42,770 nucleotides of DNA from an uncultured Clostridia bacterium (GTDB lineage: Bacteria > Bacillota > Clostridia > Oscillospirales > Ruminococcaceae): the NCBI GenBank assembly GCA_947629785.1, contig CANRFB010000018.1:1-42770 (forward strand). The letters run 5' to 3'. Numbering within the stretch: position 1 is the first letter of the stretch; every line of letters begins with the position of its first letter. The notes below the pieces were generated by a model. That model searched no databases. It was not told the origin of the DNA and saw only the letters and a list, made by a program, of their open reading frames with translations. The translations under genes and the position numbers were made by a program. Shown piece after piece: positions 1 to 7,402 of this stretch.

Positions 1-73
1 TTCTATTAATTTTTCTATTTTCATATTCCTATTTTACCATATCTTTTCTAAAAAGTAAATGCTGTTGCCGTGA
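1..73 (-). mobile_element. End of an insertion sequence (left copy), partial
   Basis: This stretch is the exact reverse complement of 42695-42767 (73 of 73 bases). Read on the minus strand it starts TCACGGCAACAGCA, then carries a -35 TTTACT, a 17-nt spacer and a -10 TAAAAT, then an ATG at position 24 that opens a reading frame MKIEKLIE running off the window. The similarity stops abruptly at base 73, as expected at the edge of a mobile element. I infer the terminal segment of an IS with an outward-reading transposase. The family is not recognisable from eight codons, and the contig probably broke here because the element is repeated. Confidence 0.6.
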
Positions 74-217
74 AAAAGTACAAAATCAAATTTAATAGTG
101 TCGTTCCTTTTCAATAAACTCCAGACACTGCTTCTTCGTTGGAAGTGATAAAATTCCTACTATTTAAGTCGGATTTTTTGAATATTCCTACAAAAATAAA
201 AAAATTGGAAAAATCTC
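74..217. other. Intergenic stretch with a possible gene remnant
   Basis: No complete gene is visible. On the minus strand about 160-92 there is a short open stretch ending in ILSLPTKKQCLEFIEKERHY and a TAA stop. It reads like the C-terminus of a protein but is closed upstream by a stop after about 23 codons. It may be a fragment left beside the IS. It is too short to assign. Confidence 0.2.
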
Positions 218-246
218 TTGACAATGACAAATTACAGGGATATAAT
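218..246 (+). promoter_or_regulatory. Consensus sigma-A promoter of the cysK operon
   Basis: TTGACA at 218-223 and TATAAT at 241-246 are separated by exactly 17 nt. Transcription should start near 253, giving a leader of about 160 nt before cysK. No other promoter is apparent before the terminator at 6762-6790, so this one probably drives all seven genes. Confidence 0.85.
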
Positions 247-267
247 ATCTATATAATCTATTTGTTT

Positions 268-393
268 GATAGGTTTTAAGGCTAAAGCCGTTCTTCCTGC
301 GGATAGAACTCATCTCCCCAATAAATAACCGTTGAACCGTTACGTTTTCCCCTGTTGCTTTGTCCGCAGGAAGAACGGCTTTGAAAACCTATC
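268..393 (+). repeat. Long imperfect inverted repeat in the cysK leader
   Basis: The left arm is 268-303 and the right arm 363-393. Twenty bases next to the loop pair perfectly (284-303 with 363-382), then a small asymmetric internal loop, then ten more pairs (GATAGGTTTT with AAAACCTATC). The loop is about 59 nt and contains AACCGTT twice. It lies wholly within the predicted transcript and ends 9 nt before the cysK Shine-Dalgarno site. The outer part of the right arm (CTATCT, 389-394) can instead pair with AGATAG at 409-414, which abuts the start codon. No T-box consensus or run of U was found. Confidence 0.7.
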
Positions 394-416
394 TATAATA
401 TTAAGGAGAGATAGCT

Positions 417-1346
417 ATGAAAGTTTATGAAAAGATCACCGACCTTATCGGAAACACCCCGCTTATGAAACTTACAAATTACATTTCGGAAAAGAACCTT
501 AACGCGGATATTTACGGCAAACTTGAATATTTCAACCCCGCGGGAAGCGTCAAGGACAGGATCGCAAAAGCCATGCTTGACGACGCGGAGGAAAAAGGTG
601 TTCTCAAGCCGAACAGTGTTATTATCGAACCCACAAGTGGAAACACGGGCATCGGACTTGCAGCCGCTGCCGCAGCGCGGGGATATAAAATTATCCTGAC
701 AATGCCCGAAACAATGAGCATTGAACGCAGAAATCTCCTGAAAGCATACGGCGCACAGCTTGTTCTTACCGAGGGCGCAAAGGGCATGAAAGGCGCAATT
801 GAAAAAGCGCAGCAGCTTGCTTCGGAAACGCCTGACAGCTTTATCCCCAGTCAGTTCACGAACCCTGCAAACCCTGCAATTCACGAAAAAACAACAGGCA
901 AGGAGATTTGGAACGACACCGACGGAAAAGTTGATATTTTCGTTGCAGGTGTGGGAACAGGCGGAACTATAACAGGCGTGGGAAGATATTTGAAACATCA
1001 GAACCCCAACGTTAAAATAGTTGCAGTTGAGCCTGCAAGTTCCCCCGTGCTTTCAAAAGGAACAGCAGGACCTCACAAAATTCAGGGAATAGGCGCGGGA
1101 TTTGTTCCCGATACACTTGATGTTTCGATCTACGACGAGATAATTCCCGTTGAAAATGAAGCTGCGTTTGAAACAGGCAGACTGCTTGCTCGGAAAGAGG
1201 GACTTCTCGTGGGAATTTCCTCGGGAGCGGCTGTATGGGCTGCAACGGAACTTGCAAAACGTCCCGAAAACAAAGGCAAGATCATAGTTGCGCTGCTTCC
1301 CGATACGGGTGAACGTTATCTTTCTACGCCGATGTTTGCGGAATAA
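417..1346 (+). CDS. cysK: Cysteine synthase A (O-acetylserine sulfhydrylase)
   Basis: A 309-residue fold-type II PLP enzyme that makes L-cysteine from O-acetylserine and sulfide in the cytoplasm. The PLP lysine is K46 in NPAGSVKDR. The substrate loop PTSGNTGIG and the glycine-rich phosphate-binding loop [10 protein letters not shown] (about residues 180-189) are intact, and the length is normal for CysK. AAGGAG at 403-408 fixes the ATG at 417. It is the first gene of the operon, 17 nt before the oxidoreductase gamma subunit. Why cysteine synthesis is joined to a 2-oxoacid oxidoreductase and an acyl-CoA ligase is not obvious. A common link to assimilation of reduced carbon and sulfur compounds is only inference. 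Related beta-substituting synthases cannot be excluded from motifs alone. Confidence 0.93.
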   Translation: MKVYEKITDLIGNTPLMKLTNYISEKNLNADIYGKLEYFNPAGSVKDRIAKAMLDDAEEKGVLKPNSVIIEPTSGNTGIGLAAAAAARGYKIILTMPETMSIERRNLLKAYGAQLVLTEGAKGMKGAIEKAQQLASETPDSFIPSQFTNPANPAIHEKTTGKEIWNDTDGKVDIFVAGVGTGGTITGVGRYLKHQNPNVKIVAVEPASSPVLSKGTAGPHKIQGIGAGFVPDTLDVSIYDEIIPVENEAAFETGRLLARKEGLLVGISSGAAVWAATELAKRPENKGKIIVALLPDTGERYLSTPMFAE

Positions 1347-1363
1347 TTGAAAGAAGTGATATT

Positions 1364-1888
1364 ATGACGGAAATTCTTTGGCACGGACGAGGCGGTCAGG
1401 GAGCTTTCACCGCCGCGCGGATACTCGGAGCGGCATATGCCATGAAAAGCGAAAATAATTTTGCTTTGGCTTTTCCCTCTTTTGGACCCGAAAGGCGGGG
1501 CGCTCCCATAAGAGCATTTACAAAATTAAGCGAACGCCAAGTTTCGGATCGCAGCGAAATTTCAAAAGCCGATTACAGTATTTTTCTGGACGATACGCTT
1601 TTCTCCGAAAACGCATTTTCGGAACTCAAAGACAACGGGATAATTCTTATAAATTCCAAAAAGCAATTTTCCGACAAGCGGATAAAAGCAATTGACGGAT
1701 ATAAAATTTCGGAGGAATTTCTGAAAGTTCCCATAGTAAATACAATAATGCTTGGCGCGTTTTCCGTGTTTTATGACGGAATTTCGGAGGACGATATTGA
1801 AAGAGCAATTTCGGAAAATATGCCCGAAAAGATCAGACAGAAAAATATTTCCGCAATGAAAGCGGCAGGAAAGGAGCTTTTTAAATGA
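1364..1888 (+). CDS. porG: 2-oxoacid:ferredoxin oxidoreductase, gamma subunit
   Basis: A 174-residue PorG-type subunit recognised by its start, WHGRGGQGAFTAARILG, and by SFGPERRGAPIRAF around residues 40-50, which are typical of the gamma domain of pyruvate/2-ketoisovalerate ferredoxin oxidoreductases. It forms part of the four-subunit, CoA-dependent, oxygen-sensitive enzyme that interconverts a 2-oxoacid with acyl-CoA, CO2 and reduced ferredoxin. Its stop overlaps the delta-subunit start (ATGA at 1885-1888), so translation is probably coupled. Family membership is clear. The 2-oxoacid used cannot be read from this subunit, so the symbol names the family rather than pyruvate specificity. Confidence 0.9.
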   Translation: MTEILWHGRGGQGAFTAARILGAAYAMKSENNFALAFPSFGPERRGAPIRAFTKLSERQVSDRSEISKADYSIFLDDTLFSENAFSELKDNGIILINSKKQFSDKRIKAIDGYKISEEFLKVPIVNTIMLGAFSVFYDGISEDDIERAISENMPEKIRQKNISAMKAAGKELFK

Positions 1889-2175
1889 GACCTTATCTTC
1901 GTGAAAAAGCTCCTGCGGCTTTTGATGAGATCCCCGAATTTCCGTCATATGAAGCAGGATTTCTTACAACAAAAAACGCGGGCTGGAGAAATTTCCGCCC
2001 GATAATAGATACAAAAAAATGCAAAGGCTGTATGCAGTGTTATCTGTACTGCCCCGACGGCGTTATTTCTGAAAAGGACGGCAAAGCGGCTGTTGACTAT
2101 GATTTCTGCAAAGGCTGCGGCATTTGCAGAAAGATATGCAAATTCAATGCTATTGAAATGGAGGCGGAAATATAG
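1885..2175 (+). CDS. porD: 2-oxoacid:ferredoxin oxidoreductase, delta (ferredoxin) subunit
   Basis: A 96-residue protein whose C-terminal half carries two [4Fe-4S] cluster motifs: CKGCMQCYLYCPDG, then CKGCGICRKICKFNA. These CxxCxxCxxxC(P) patterns are those of the 2x[4Fe-4S] delta subunit that passes electrons between the TPP/cluster site of the beta subunit and free ferredoxin. The roughly 45-residue N-terminal extension is usual for PorD. AAGGAG at 1871-1876 inside the upstream gene precedes the ATG at 1885. The stop shares one base with the GTG start of the alpha subunit at 2175. Confidence 0.92.
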   Translation: MRPYLREKAPAAFDEIPEFPSYEAGFLTTKNAGWRNFRPIIDTKKCKGCMQCYLYCPDGVISEKDGKAAVDYDFCKGCGICRKICKFNAIEMEAEI

Positions 2176-3341
2176 TGGCACGAAAATTTCTTTCGGGAAA
2201 TGAAGCCTTTGCGGAGGGTATCCGTCTTGCAAGACCCGAAGTTATTTCCGCTTATCCGATAACGCCGCAAACCATTGTAGTGGAACGGCTTTCCGAAATG
2301 GTTGAGGACGGCAGCCTGAATTCGGAATTTATCCACGTTGAGTCGGAACATTCCGCGCTTTCCTGCGCTATGGGCGCGTCTGCGGTGGGAGCAAGGGCGT
2401 TCACGGCAACATCTTCGCAGGGGCTTCTTTATATGGCTGAATGTCTTGTTTACGCATCGGGCGGAAGATTTCCCATAGTAATGATGAATGCAAACCGTTC
2501 CACTGCTTTGCCGTGGAATATTTACGGCGATCAGCGGGATTCCCTTGCGCTTCTTGACAGCGGCTGGATACAGGCTTATGCGGAAAATGCGCAGGAAGCT
2601 CTTGACCTTGCTTTAATGAGTTATTACATAGCGGAAAATAAAAATGTTTCCACGCCGTTTATGGCAAATTTAGACGGATTTGTTCTTACTCACACCTATG
2701 AAGCCGTTGATGTTCCCGAACAGGACGCGGCGGATAAATTTCTTCCGCCTTTTGAAACGGAAAACAAGCTTGATCTTTCCAAGCCGAAAAATATGGCGTT
2801 TTCCGCAGGCCCTGCAAGCAACTATATTTTTAAATATAAAGAACATCTCGGACTGCTTAATGCTGCCGCGGTAATAAATGAAGCTGAAGAAAAATTCTAT
2901 AAAATTTTCGGACGGAAATATCCGGGGCTTATCGAAAAATATCTTACCGATGATGCGGAATATATCCTTATAACCTTGGGAAGCATTTCGGGACTTGTAA
3001 AAGATGTTACGGACGAATTGAGGGAAAAAGGCGGGAAAGTCGGAATGATCCGCATACGTTATATGCGTCCGTTCCCAAATAAAGAAATTGCGGAAACCGT
3101 AAAAAATGCAAAAGCCGCTGCCGTTCTGGAAAAAGATATTTCATTCGGAAATGAGGGAACGGTATTTACAAATGTTAATTCCGCACTTAAAAAATCGGGC
3201 GTAAATATTCCCGTGTCAGATCATATAGGCGGTCTTGGAGGACAGGATATTTCCCGTGCCGATATTGAAAATATTTTTAAAAATATGAAAAAAGGTTTGT
3301 CCGATGTGAATTTTATCGGTATCGGAGGTGACCGTCCGTGA
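2175..3341 (+). CDS. porA: 2-oxoacid:ferredoxin oxidoreductase, alpha subunit
   Basis: A 388-residue PorA-type subunit. The N-terminus GNEAFAEGIRLARPEVISAYPITPQT and the following HVESEHSALSCAMGASAVGARAFTATSS are hallmarks of the alpha domain that forms the substrate/TPP pyrimidine site. The C-terminal third (LITLGSISGLVKDVTDELREKG) is the transketolase C-terminal-like domain. Translation starts at GTG 2175, overlapping the porD stop by one base. The last codons overlap the beta-subunit GTG (GTGA, 3338-3341). The separate four-gene order gamma-delta-alpha-beta matches archaeal and anaerobe POR/VOR enzymes rather than the single-chain bacterial PFOR. The substrate is uncertain. Confidence 0.92.
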   Translation: MARKFLSGNEAFAEGIRLARPEVISAYPITPQTIVVERLSEMVEDGSLNSEFIHVESEHSALSCAMGASAVGARAFTATSSQGLLYMAECLVYASGGRFPIVMMNANRSTALPWNIYGDQRDSLALLDSGWIQAYAENAQEALDLALMSYYIAENKNVSTPFMANLDGFVLTHTYEAVDVPEQDAADKFLPPFETENKLDLSKPKNMAFSAGPASNYIFKYKEHLGLLNAAAVINEAEEKFYKIFGRKYPGLIEKYLTDDAEYILITLGSISGLVKDVTDELREKGGKVGMIRIRYMRPFPNKEIAETVKNAKAAAVLEKDISFGNEGTVFTNVNSALKKSGVNIPVSDHIGGLGGQDISRADIENIFKNMKKGLSDVNFIGIGGDRP

Positions 3342-4216
3342 ACGCTTTAAGCAAAGATGAATTTTTTTACGGACATAAAGCCTGCGCAGGCTGCGGCGGA
3401 AGCCTTGCAGTAAGGATAGCATTAAAAGCTCTGGGAGAACGTTCGATAGCCGTTCTTCCCGCGGGCTGTATGTCTGCGGTGGGATTTAATTTTCCGCAGC
3501 TTTGTTTTGGAAATAACGCGATAATTTCCACATTTGCGGGAACTGCTTCAATGCTTACGGGCATACGCGCGGGTTTAAAAGCAAAAGGAATAGAAGATGT
3601 TCAAACGGTGGGATTTGCAGGCGACGGCGGAACGGCGGACATCGGTTTACAGGCGTTATCGGGGGCAATTGACAGGAATGATGATATTCTGTATATTTGC
3701 TATGATAACGAAGCGTATATGAACACGGGTATTCAAAAAAGTTCGCTGACGCCGTTCGGAGCAAAAACAACTACAACTCCCGCAGGAAAAAATATTCACG
3801 GAAATATGCGCCCGAAAAAGAATATGTTTGAAATTGCCGCGGCACACGGTATACCTTATGCCGCGACTGCAAGCGTGGGATATATAAATGATTTTATTTC
3901 AAAAGTAAAAAAAGCGTCCGGAATAAAAGGCACAAAATATATCCATGTTATTGCTCCATGCCCTACAGGCTGGGGAATTTCCACAGATGAAACGGTGGAA
4001 ATTGCAAAAGAAGCCGTAGACTGCGGAACATGGTATCTTGCGGAATTTGAAAACGGAGAGTTCAGATTGAATTTCAGACCAAAAGAATTTTCCGACATCG
4101 GAGAATATCTGAAAAAGCAAAGCAGATTCAGACATCTTACAGACGAAGATATAAAAATAATAGAAAATTCCCGAAACGCAAAATGGGAATTTATAGATAA
4201 TAATTTCAAGAAATGA
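3338..4216 (+). CDS. porB: 2-oxoacid:ferredoxin oxidoreductase, beta (TPP) subunit
   Basis: A 292-residue TPP-binding subunit. Near the N-terminus HKACAGCGGSLAVR supplies cysteines typical of PorB cluster ligands. The TPP/Mg motif runs from GDGGTADIG (about residues 95-103) through a downstream YDNEAYMNTG. CPTGWG lies near residue 210. It completes the catalytic core with the alpha subunit. The GTG start at 3338 is set by overlap with the porA stop. The next gene begins 10 nt after the stop, so the acyl-CoA ligase is clearly co-transcribed, which favours an aryl- or branched-acyl-CoA substrate over plain pyruvate (inference). Confidence 0.92.
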   Translation: MNALSKDEFFYGHKACAGCGGSLAVRIALKALGERSIAVLPAGCMSAVGFNFPQLCFGNNAIISTFAGTASMLTGIRAGLKAKGIEDVQTVGFAGDGGTADIGLQALSGAIDRNDDILYICYDNEAYMNTGIQKSSLTPFGAKTTTTPAGKNIHGNMRPKKNMFEIAAAHGIPYAATASVGYINDFISKVKKASGIKGTKYIHVIAPCPTGWGISTDETVEIAKEAVDCGTWYLAEFENGEFRLNFRPKEFSDIGEYLKKQSRFRHLTDEDIKIIENSRNAKWEFIDNNFKK

Positions 4217-4226
4217 GGTAACAGAA

Positions 4227-5567
4227 ATGAGCAGAGATATAAACAGCAAATACTGGGACGAGGAACTTGAAACAATGCCTCGTGAAGAGATCGAAAAGCA
4301 TCAGCTTGAAGATCTGAAAGAAATAGTTAAATTTGCGTATGAAAATGCGCCTTATTATAAGCGTTCTTTTGATGCGGCGGGAGTAAAGCCGGAGGACATA
4401 AAAACTCTTGAAGATATACGCAAATTCCCGTTTATTGATAAGAAAACGCAGCGTGATACGCAGGGCGTGGGTTCATTTCTCGGAGAACTTTGTGCGGTTC
4501 CCGAAGAAGATGTTGTGTTTATTTCCACATCGTCGGGTTCAACGGGAGTTCCCACAATGAGTCCGTTTACAAAAAAGGATTTTGACGAATTTCAGGAGAC
4601 CGAAAGCCGCTGGTTCTGGCAGGCGGGAATGAGACCTACCGACAGATATGTTCACGCGCTGAATTTTTCACTTTATGTCGGCGGTCCTGATGTTATCGGC
4701 GCGCAGAATCTCGGTGCGCTTTGTATCTGGGGCGGAACGCTTCCAAGCGAAAGACTGCTTTTTGTTCTGAAAACATATCAGCCCACTATTATATGGACTT
4801 CCCCGTCTTACGCTTGGCAGCTCGGCGAAAAAGCATTAAAAAGCGGAATTGATCCGAAAAAAGATCTGAATATAAAGAAAATTATCGTTGCGGGCGAACT
4901 CGGCGGCTCAATTGATGCGACAAGAAAAGCAATTGAAGATCTCTGGGGCGCGGAAGTTTATGATTTTTACGGACTTTCGGATATTTTCGGTGCCTGCGCG
5001 GCAATGTGCGAAGCAAAGGACGGACTTCATATTGCGGAAAACCACATTCTTGTGGAAACGGTGGATATCCACACGGGAGAAGTTCTTGAACCCGGTCAGG
5101 TGGGCGAACTTGTATTTACGACTCTGCGGAAACACGCACGTCCGCTTATAAGATTCCGCACAGGCGACATCGGCTGGATAGACAATACGCCTTGCTCCTG
5201 CGGACGTACTCACGGCAGAATACATATCAACGGACGTAAAGACGATATGTTTATAGTTTCGGCGGTAAATGTTTTCCCAAGCGATATTGAAGCAGTTATC
5301 CGCGAACAGCAGGGAATTACGGGAGAATATCTTATCCGTGTATTTGAAAAGGATTTTACCTGCAAATATTCCGTTGAAATTGAAAAGAATTCCGACAACC
5401 CCAAAACAGATGAGGAAGTTGCGCAGAGTGTTTCGGACGCATTGAAAGCTCGTATCGGAGTAAAACCTTACAAGGTGGAAGTTCACCCCGACGGCGGTTT
5501 AAATACACGTTCCGAGCATAAATCAAAGCGCTTGATAGACGAAAGAAAGCTTGATTATAACATATAA
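4227..5567 (+). CDS. paaK: PaaK-type acyl/aryl-CoA ligase (phenylacetate-CoA ligase family)
   Basis: A 446-residue adenylate-forming enzyme of phenylacetate-CoA ligase size and architecture. The AMP/phosphate loop is STSSGSTGVPT (about residues 101-111), the acceptor region is YDFYGLSDIFGACAAMCEAKDG, the hinge is RPLIRFRTGDIG, and the C-terminus ends in GGLNTRSEHKSKRLIDER as in PaaK. It would activate an aryl- or alkyl-acetic acid to its CoA thioester with ATP, or release the acid with ATP gain. Placement between a ferredoxin-dependent oxidoreductase and an aminotransferase suggests that its product is the acyl-CoA the oxidoreductase carboxylates. GAGGTA precedes the ATG at 4227. Exact substrate (phenylacetate, indoleacetate, isobutyrate and so on) is not determinable here. 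Confidence 0.87.
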   Translation: MSRDINSKYWDEELETMPREEIEKHQLEDLKEIVKFAYENAPYYKRSFDAAGVKPEDIKTLEDIRKFPFIDKKTQRDTQGVGSFLGELCAVPEEDVVFISTSSGSTGVPTMSPFTKKDFDEFQETESRWFWQAGMRPTDRYVHALNFSLYVGGPDVIGAQNLGALCIWGGTLPSERLLFVLKTYQPTIIWTSPSYAWQLGEKALKSGIDPKKDLNIKKIIVAGELGGSIDATRKAIEDLWGAEVYDFYGLSDIFGACAAMCEAKDGLHIAENHILVETVDIHTGEVLEPGQVGELVFTTLRKHARPLIRFRTGDIGWIDNTPCSCGRTHGRIHINGRKDDMFIVSAVNVFPSDIEAVIREQQGITGEYLIRVFEKDFTCKYSVEIEKNSDNPKTDEEVAQSVSDALKARIGVKPYKVEVHPDGGLNTRSEHKSKRLIDERKLDYNI

Positions 5568-5589
5568 TTTTTAATAAGGAGAAATTAAA

Positions 5590-6759
5590 ATGCCCCGTAT
5601 TTCATCACGAACAGAAACTTTTACCGATTCGGTGATACGCAGAATGACCCGTGTTTCCCTGCAATACGGGGCTGTAAATCTTTCACAGGGATTTCCCGAT
5701 TTTGAACCGCCGAAAGAAATTTTAGACCGTCTTGCGGAAGTCACAAAAGAAGATTTTCACCAATATTCCATAACGTGGGGAGCGCAGAATTTCCGTGAAG
5801 CGCTTGCGGAAAAGCAGTCCCGTCTTATGGGAAGAAAAATTGATCCCAACAGCGAAATTGTCGTGACCTGCGGCAGCACCGAAGCTATGATGGCGGCAAT
5901 GATGACCGTTACCGATCCGGGAGATAAAGTAATTGTTTTTTCGCCGTTTTATGAAAATTACGGCGCAGACGCAATTCTTTCGGGAGCGGAGCCGATATAT
6001 GTCCCGCTCATTCCGCCTGAATTTAATTTTGATGTTGACGTACTTGAAGCGGCATTCAAACAAAAACCCAAAGCGCTGATCCTTTGTAATCCGTCAAATC
6101 CCTGCGGAAAAGTTTTTACATATGACGAACTTAAAATAATTGCAGATCTTGCGGAAAAATACGATACTTTCGTAATTACAGACGAAGTTTACGAGCATAT
6201 TGTTTATGAACCCAACAAGCATATTTATTTTTCATCTTTGCCCAATATGCAGGAACGGACAATTTCCTGTTCGTCCCTTTCAAAAACATATTCAATAACA
6301 GGCTGGCGATTGGGATATATAATTGCGCCTGCGGAAATTATTGACGCAGCAAAAAAAGTACATGATTTTCTCACAGTCGGAGCAGCCGCGCCGCTTCAGG
6401 AAGCAGCAGTTGTGGGATTGAAATCCGGTGATGAATATTACAAGGAATTGCAGGAAAAATACACGCAAAAGCGGGATCTGTTTTTAAAAGGTCTTGATGA
6501 CATCGGGATAACTCACACCGTTCCGCAGGGAGCATATTATGTTCTTTTAGATATTTCGGAATTTGGGTTTGATTCCGATCTGGAATTCTGTGAAACGCTT
6601 GCCTGTGACGTTGGTGTGGGAGCAGTTCCGGGGTCAAGTTTTTTCCGCGAGCCTGTCAATAATTTGATACGTCTGCATTTTGCCAAAAAGGAAGATACTC
6701 TGAACGAGGCTTTGAACCGTTTGGAAAACATACGAAAGAAAATTTCTTCAAGAAAATAA
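5590..6759 (+). CDS. PLP-dependent class I/II aminotransferase
   Basis: A 389-residue fold-type I aminotransferase. The Schiff-base lysine is K232 in SLSKTYSITGWRLGY. Upstream are the substrate and cofactor motifs LSQGFPDFEPP, CGSTEAMMAAM, NPSNPCGK and TDEVYEHIVYE. The C-terminal arginine that binds the substrate carboxylate is in NLIRLHFAK. It most resembles the aspartate/aromatic branch. In this operon it should transfer an amino group onto the 2-oxoacid made by the Por enzyme, or remove it in the catabolic direction. AAGGAG gives a good ribosome site for the ATG at 5590. It is the last gene before the terminator at 6762-6790. Confidence 0.9.
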   Translation: MPRISSRTETFTDSVIRRMTRVSLQYGAVNLSQGFPDFEPPKEILDRLAEVTKEDFHQYSITWGAQNFREALAEKQSRLMGRKIDPNSEIVVTCGSTEAMMAAMMTVTDPGDKVIVFSPFYENYGADAILSGAEPIYVPLIPPEFNFDVDVLEAAFKQKPKALILCNPSNPCGKVFTYDELKIIADLAEKYDTFVITDEVYEHIVYEPNKHIYFSSLPNMQERTISCSSLSKTYSITGWRLGYIIAPAEIIDAAKKVHDFLTVGAAAPLQEAAVVGLKSGDEYYKELQEKYTQKRDLFLKGLDDIGITHTVPQGAYYVLLDISEFGFDSDLEFCETLACDVGVGAVPGSSFFREPVNNLIRLHFAKKEDTLNEALNRLENIRKKISSRK

Positions 6760-6761
6760 CT

Positions 6762-6790
6762 AAAAGGACATCGGTGACGGTGTCCTTTTT
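6762..6790 (+). terminator. Rho-independent terminator of the cysK-por operon
   Basis: AAAAGGACA (6762-6770) pairs with TGTCCTTTT (6781-6789) around a 10-nt loop, followed by T. The A/T-rich arms also make it a plausible terminator for transcripts arriving leftward, such as those from the outward promoter at 7403-7431. Confidence 0.85.
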
Positions 6791-6834
6791 AAATTATACG
6801 ATTTTGTGTGGACAAAATCAGCCATAAACATAAT

Positions 6835-6863
6835 TTGACAAGTCGGTTTTTTTATGATATAAT
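6835..6863 (+). promoter_or_regulatory. Consensus sigma-A promoter
   Basis: TTGACA at 6835-6840 and TATAAT at 6858-6863 are spaced by 17 nt. The predicted start near 6870 lies only about five bases before the ATG at 6875. Confidence 0.75.
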
Positions 6864-6874
6864 CGTACCGTGAT

Positions 6875-7078
6875 ATGATTGAATTTCATGAAAATATGAA
6901 AATACCCACAGATGCAATTATAAAATTCCCATTCCGGAAAATGACAGCAAACAATCCTAACGCTTTTTATGCTTGTCTGAACTATGGAGAAGCGTTTGTT
7001 CCTGATGAGATCGCCGAACGTTCAATTTGTATACATTCGGATATACGTGATGTATTAATGCAAATCTGGAAAATTTAG
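6875..7078 (+). CDS. Hypothetical 67-residue protein, possibly leaderless
   Basis: This open frame begins about five bases after the predicted start of a consensus promoter and has no Shine-Dalgarno sequence. If translated, the message would be essentially leaderless. The product (MIEFHENMKIPTDAII... ending SDIRDVLMQIWKI) is soluble, with no membrane segment, signal peptide or motif that I recognise. An internal ATG at 6896 also lacks a ribosome site. It stands alone between the por operon terminator and the recombinase cassette. It could be a real small protein, the remnant of a larger gene, or chance coding over a non-coding RNA. Confidence 0.35.
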   Translation: MIEFHENMKIPTDAIIKFPFRKMTANNPNAFYACLNYGEAFVPDEIAERSICIHSDIRDVLMQIWKI

Positions 7079-7210
7079 ATCCTATTCATATTTAGTGTGA
7101 GATTTTCTGAATACATATTCTTCAAGATTGTGTCTGACGGCATCTATTCTTGAATTTATGGTCTTGTTAAATTTTTTGCAATTAAATCAGAACAATTTAA
7201 TTCTTTGCAA

Positions 7211-7239
7211 TTGTTAAATTCGATTTCGTATGATATAAT
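7211..7239 (+). promoter_or_regulatory. Promoter of a short terminated transcript
   Basis: TTGTTA at 7211-7216, a 17-nt spacer and TATAAT at 7234-7239, with the TG of an extended -10 close by. Transcription should start near 7246 and meets a terminator about 30 nt later. Confidence 0.6.
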
Positions 7240-7245
7240 TATTTT

Positions 7246-7305
7246 ACAGCCGACTGATTTATATTTAGTGACTGTGAGGGTAAGTCTTTCTTACCCTCTT
7301 TTTAT
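7246..7305 (+). ncRNA. Candidate short RNA or attenuated leader, about 60 nt
   Basis: It runs from the predicted start at about 7246 to a strong terminator: GAGGGTAAG (7276-7284), a 5-nt loop, CTTACCCTC (7290-7298) and a T-rich tail to about 7308. There is no reading frame of note. It may be a free small RNA or the attenuated leader of the recombinase gene, whose start lies 250 nt downstream beyond inverted repeat IRL. The leader reading would put recombinase expression under anti-termination control, but this is inference. Confidence 0.45.
7276..7305 (+). terminator. Rho-independent terminator before the recombinase cassette
   Basis: A perfect 9-bp stem with a TCTTT loop is followed by TTTTTATTTT. 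It faces right only, since no T-run follows in the leftward direction. It insulates the cassette from rightward transcription. Confidence 0.8.
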
Positions 7306-7356
7306 TTTACACTGTAAATAAACACATTTACTGATTAGGTCTTCAAAACCTTTCGC

Positions 7357-7376
7357 AAAGTATACTCTTTTGCGAA
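7357..7376 (+). repeat. Inverted repeat IRL of the recombinase cassette (candidate crossover site)
   Basis: This 20-bp sequence is the perfect reverse complement of 8730-8749. With its flank (7351-7377) it forms a near-palindromic core, arms TTTCGCAAA and TTTTGCGAAA around GTATACTC. This is the usual form of a tyrosine-recombinase core: two arm sites and a 6-8 bp exchange region. The exchange region is inverted relative to the partner site, so recombination would invert the DNA between them rather than excise it. Confidence 0.75.
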
Positions 7377-7402
7377 AAGCAACGACACACCAATTTTTAT
7401 AT

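Noticed and set aside
253-416. T-box or known cysteine riboswitch in the cysK leader
   Set aside because: No T-box sequence, no specifier-loop arrangement and no terminator with a U-run. Only the long hairpin is supported.
7180-7202. AATTAAAT/ATTTAATT inverted repeat as a regulatory site
   Set aside because: It is short and made only of A/T in an A/T-rich region, so chance is a sufficient explanation.
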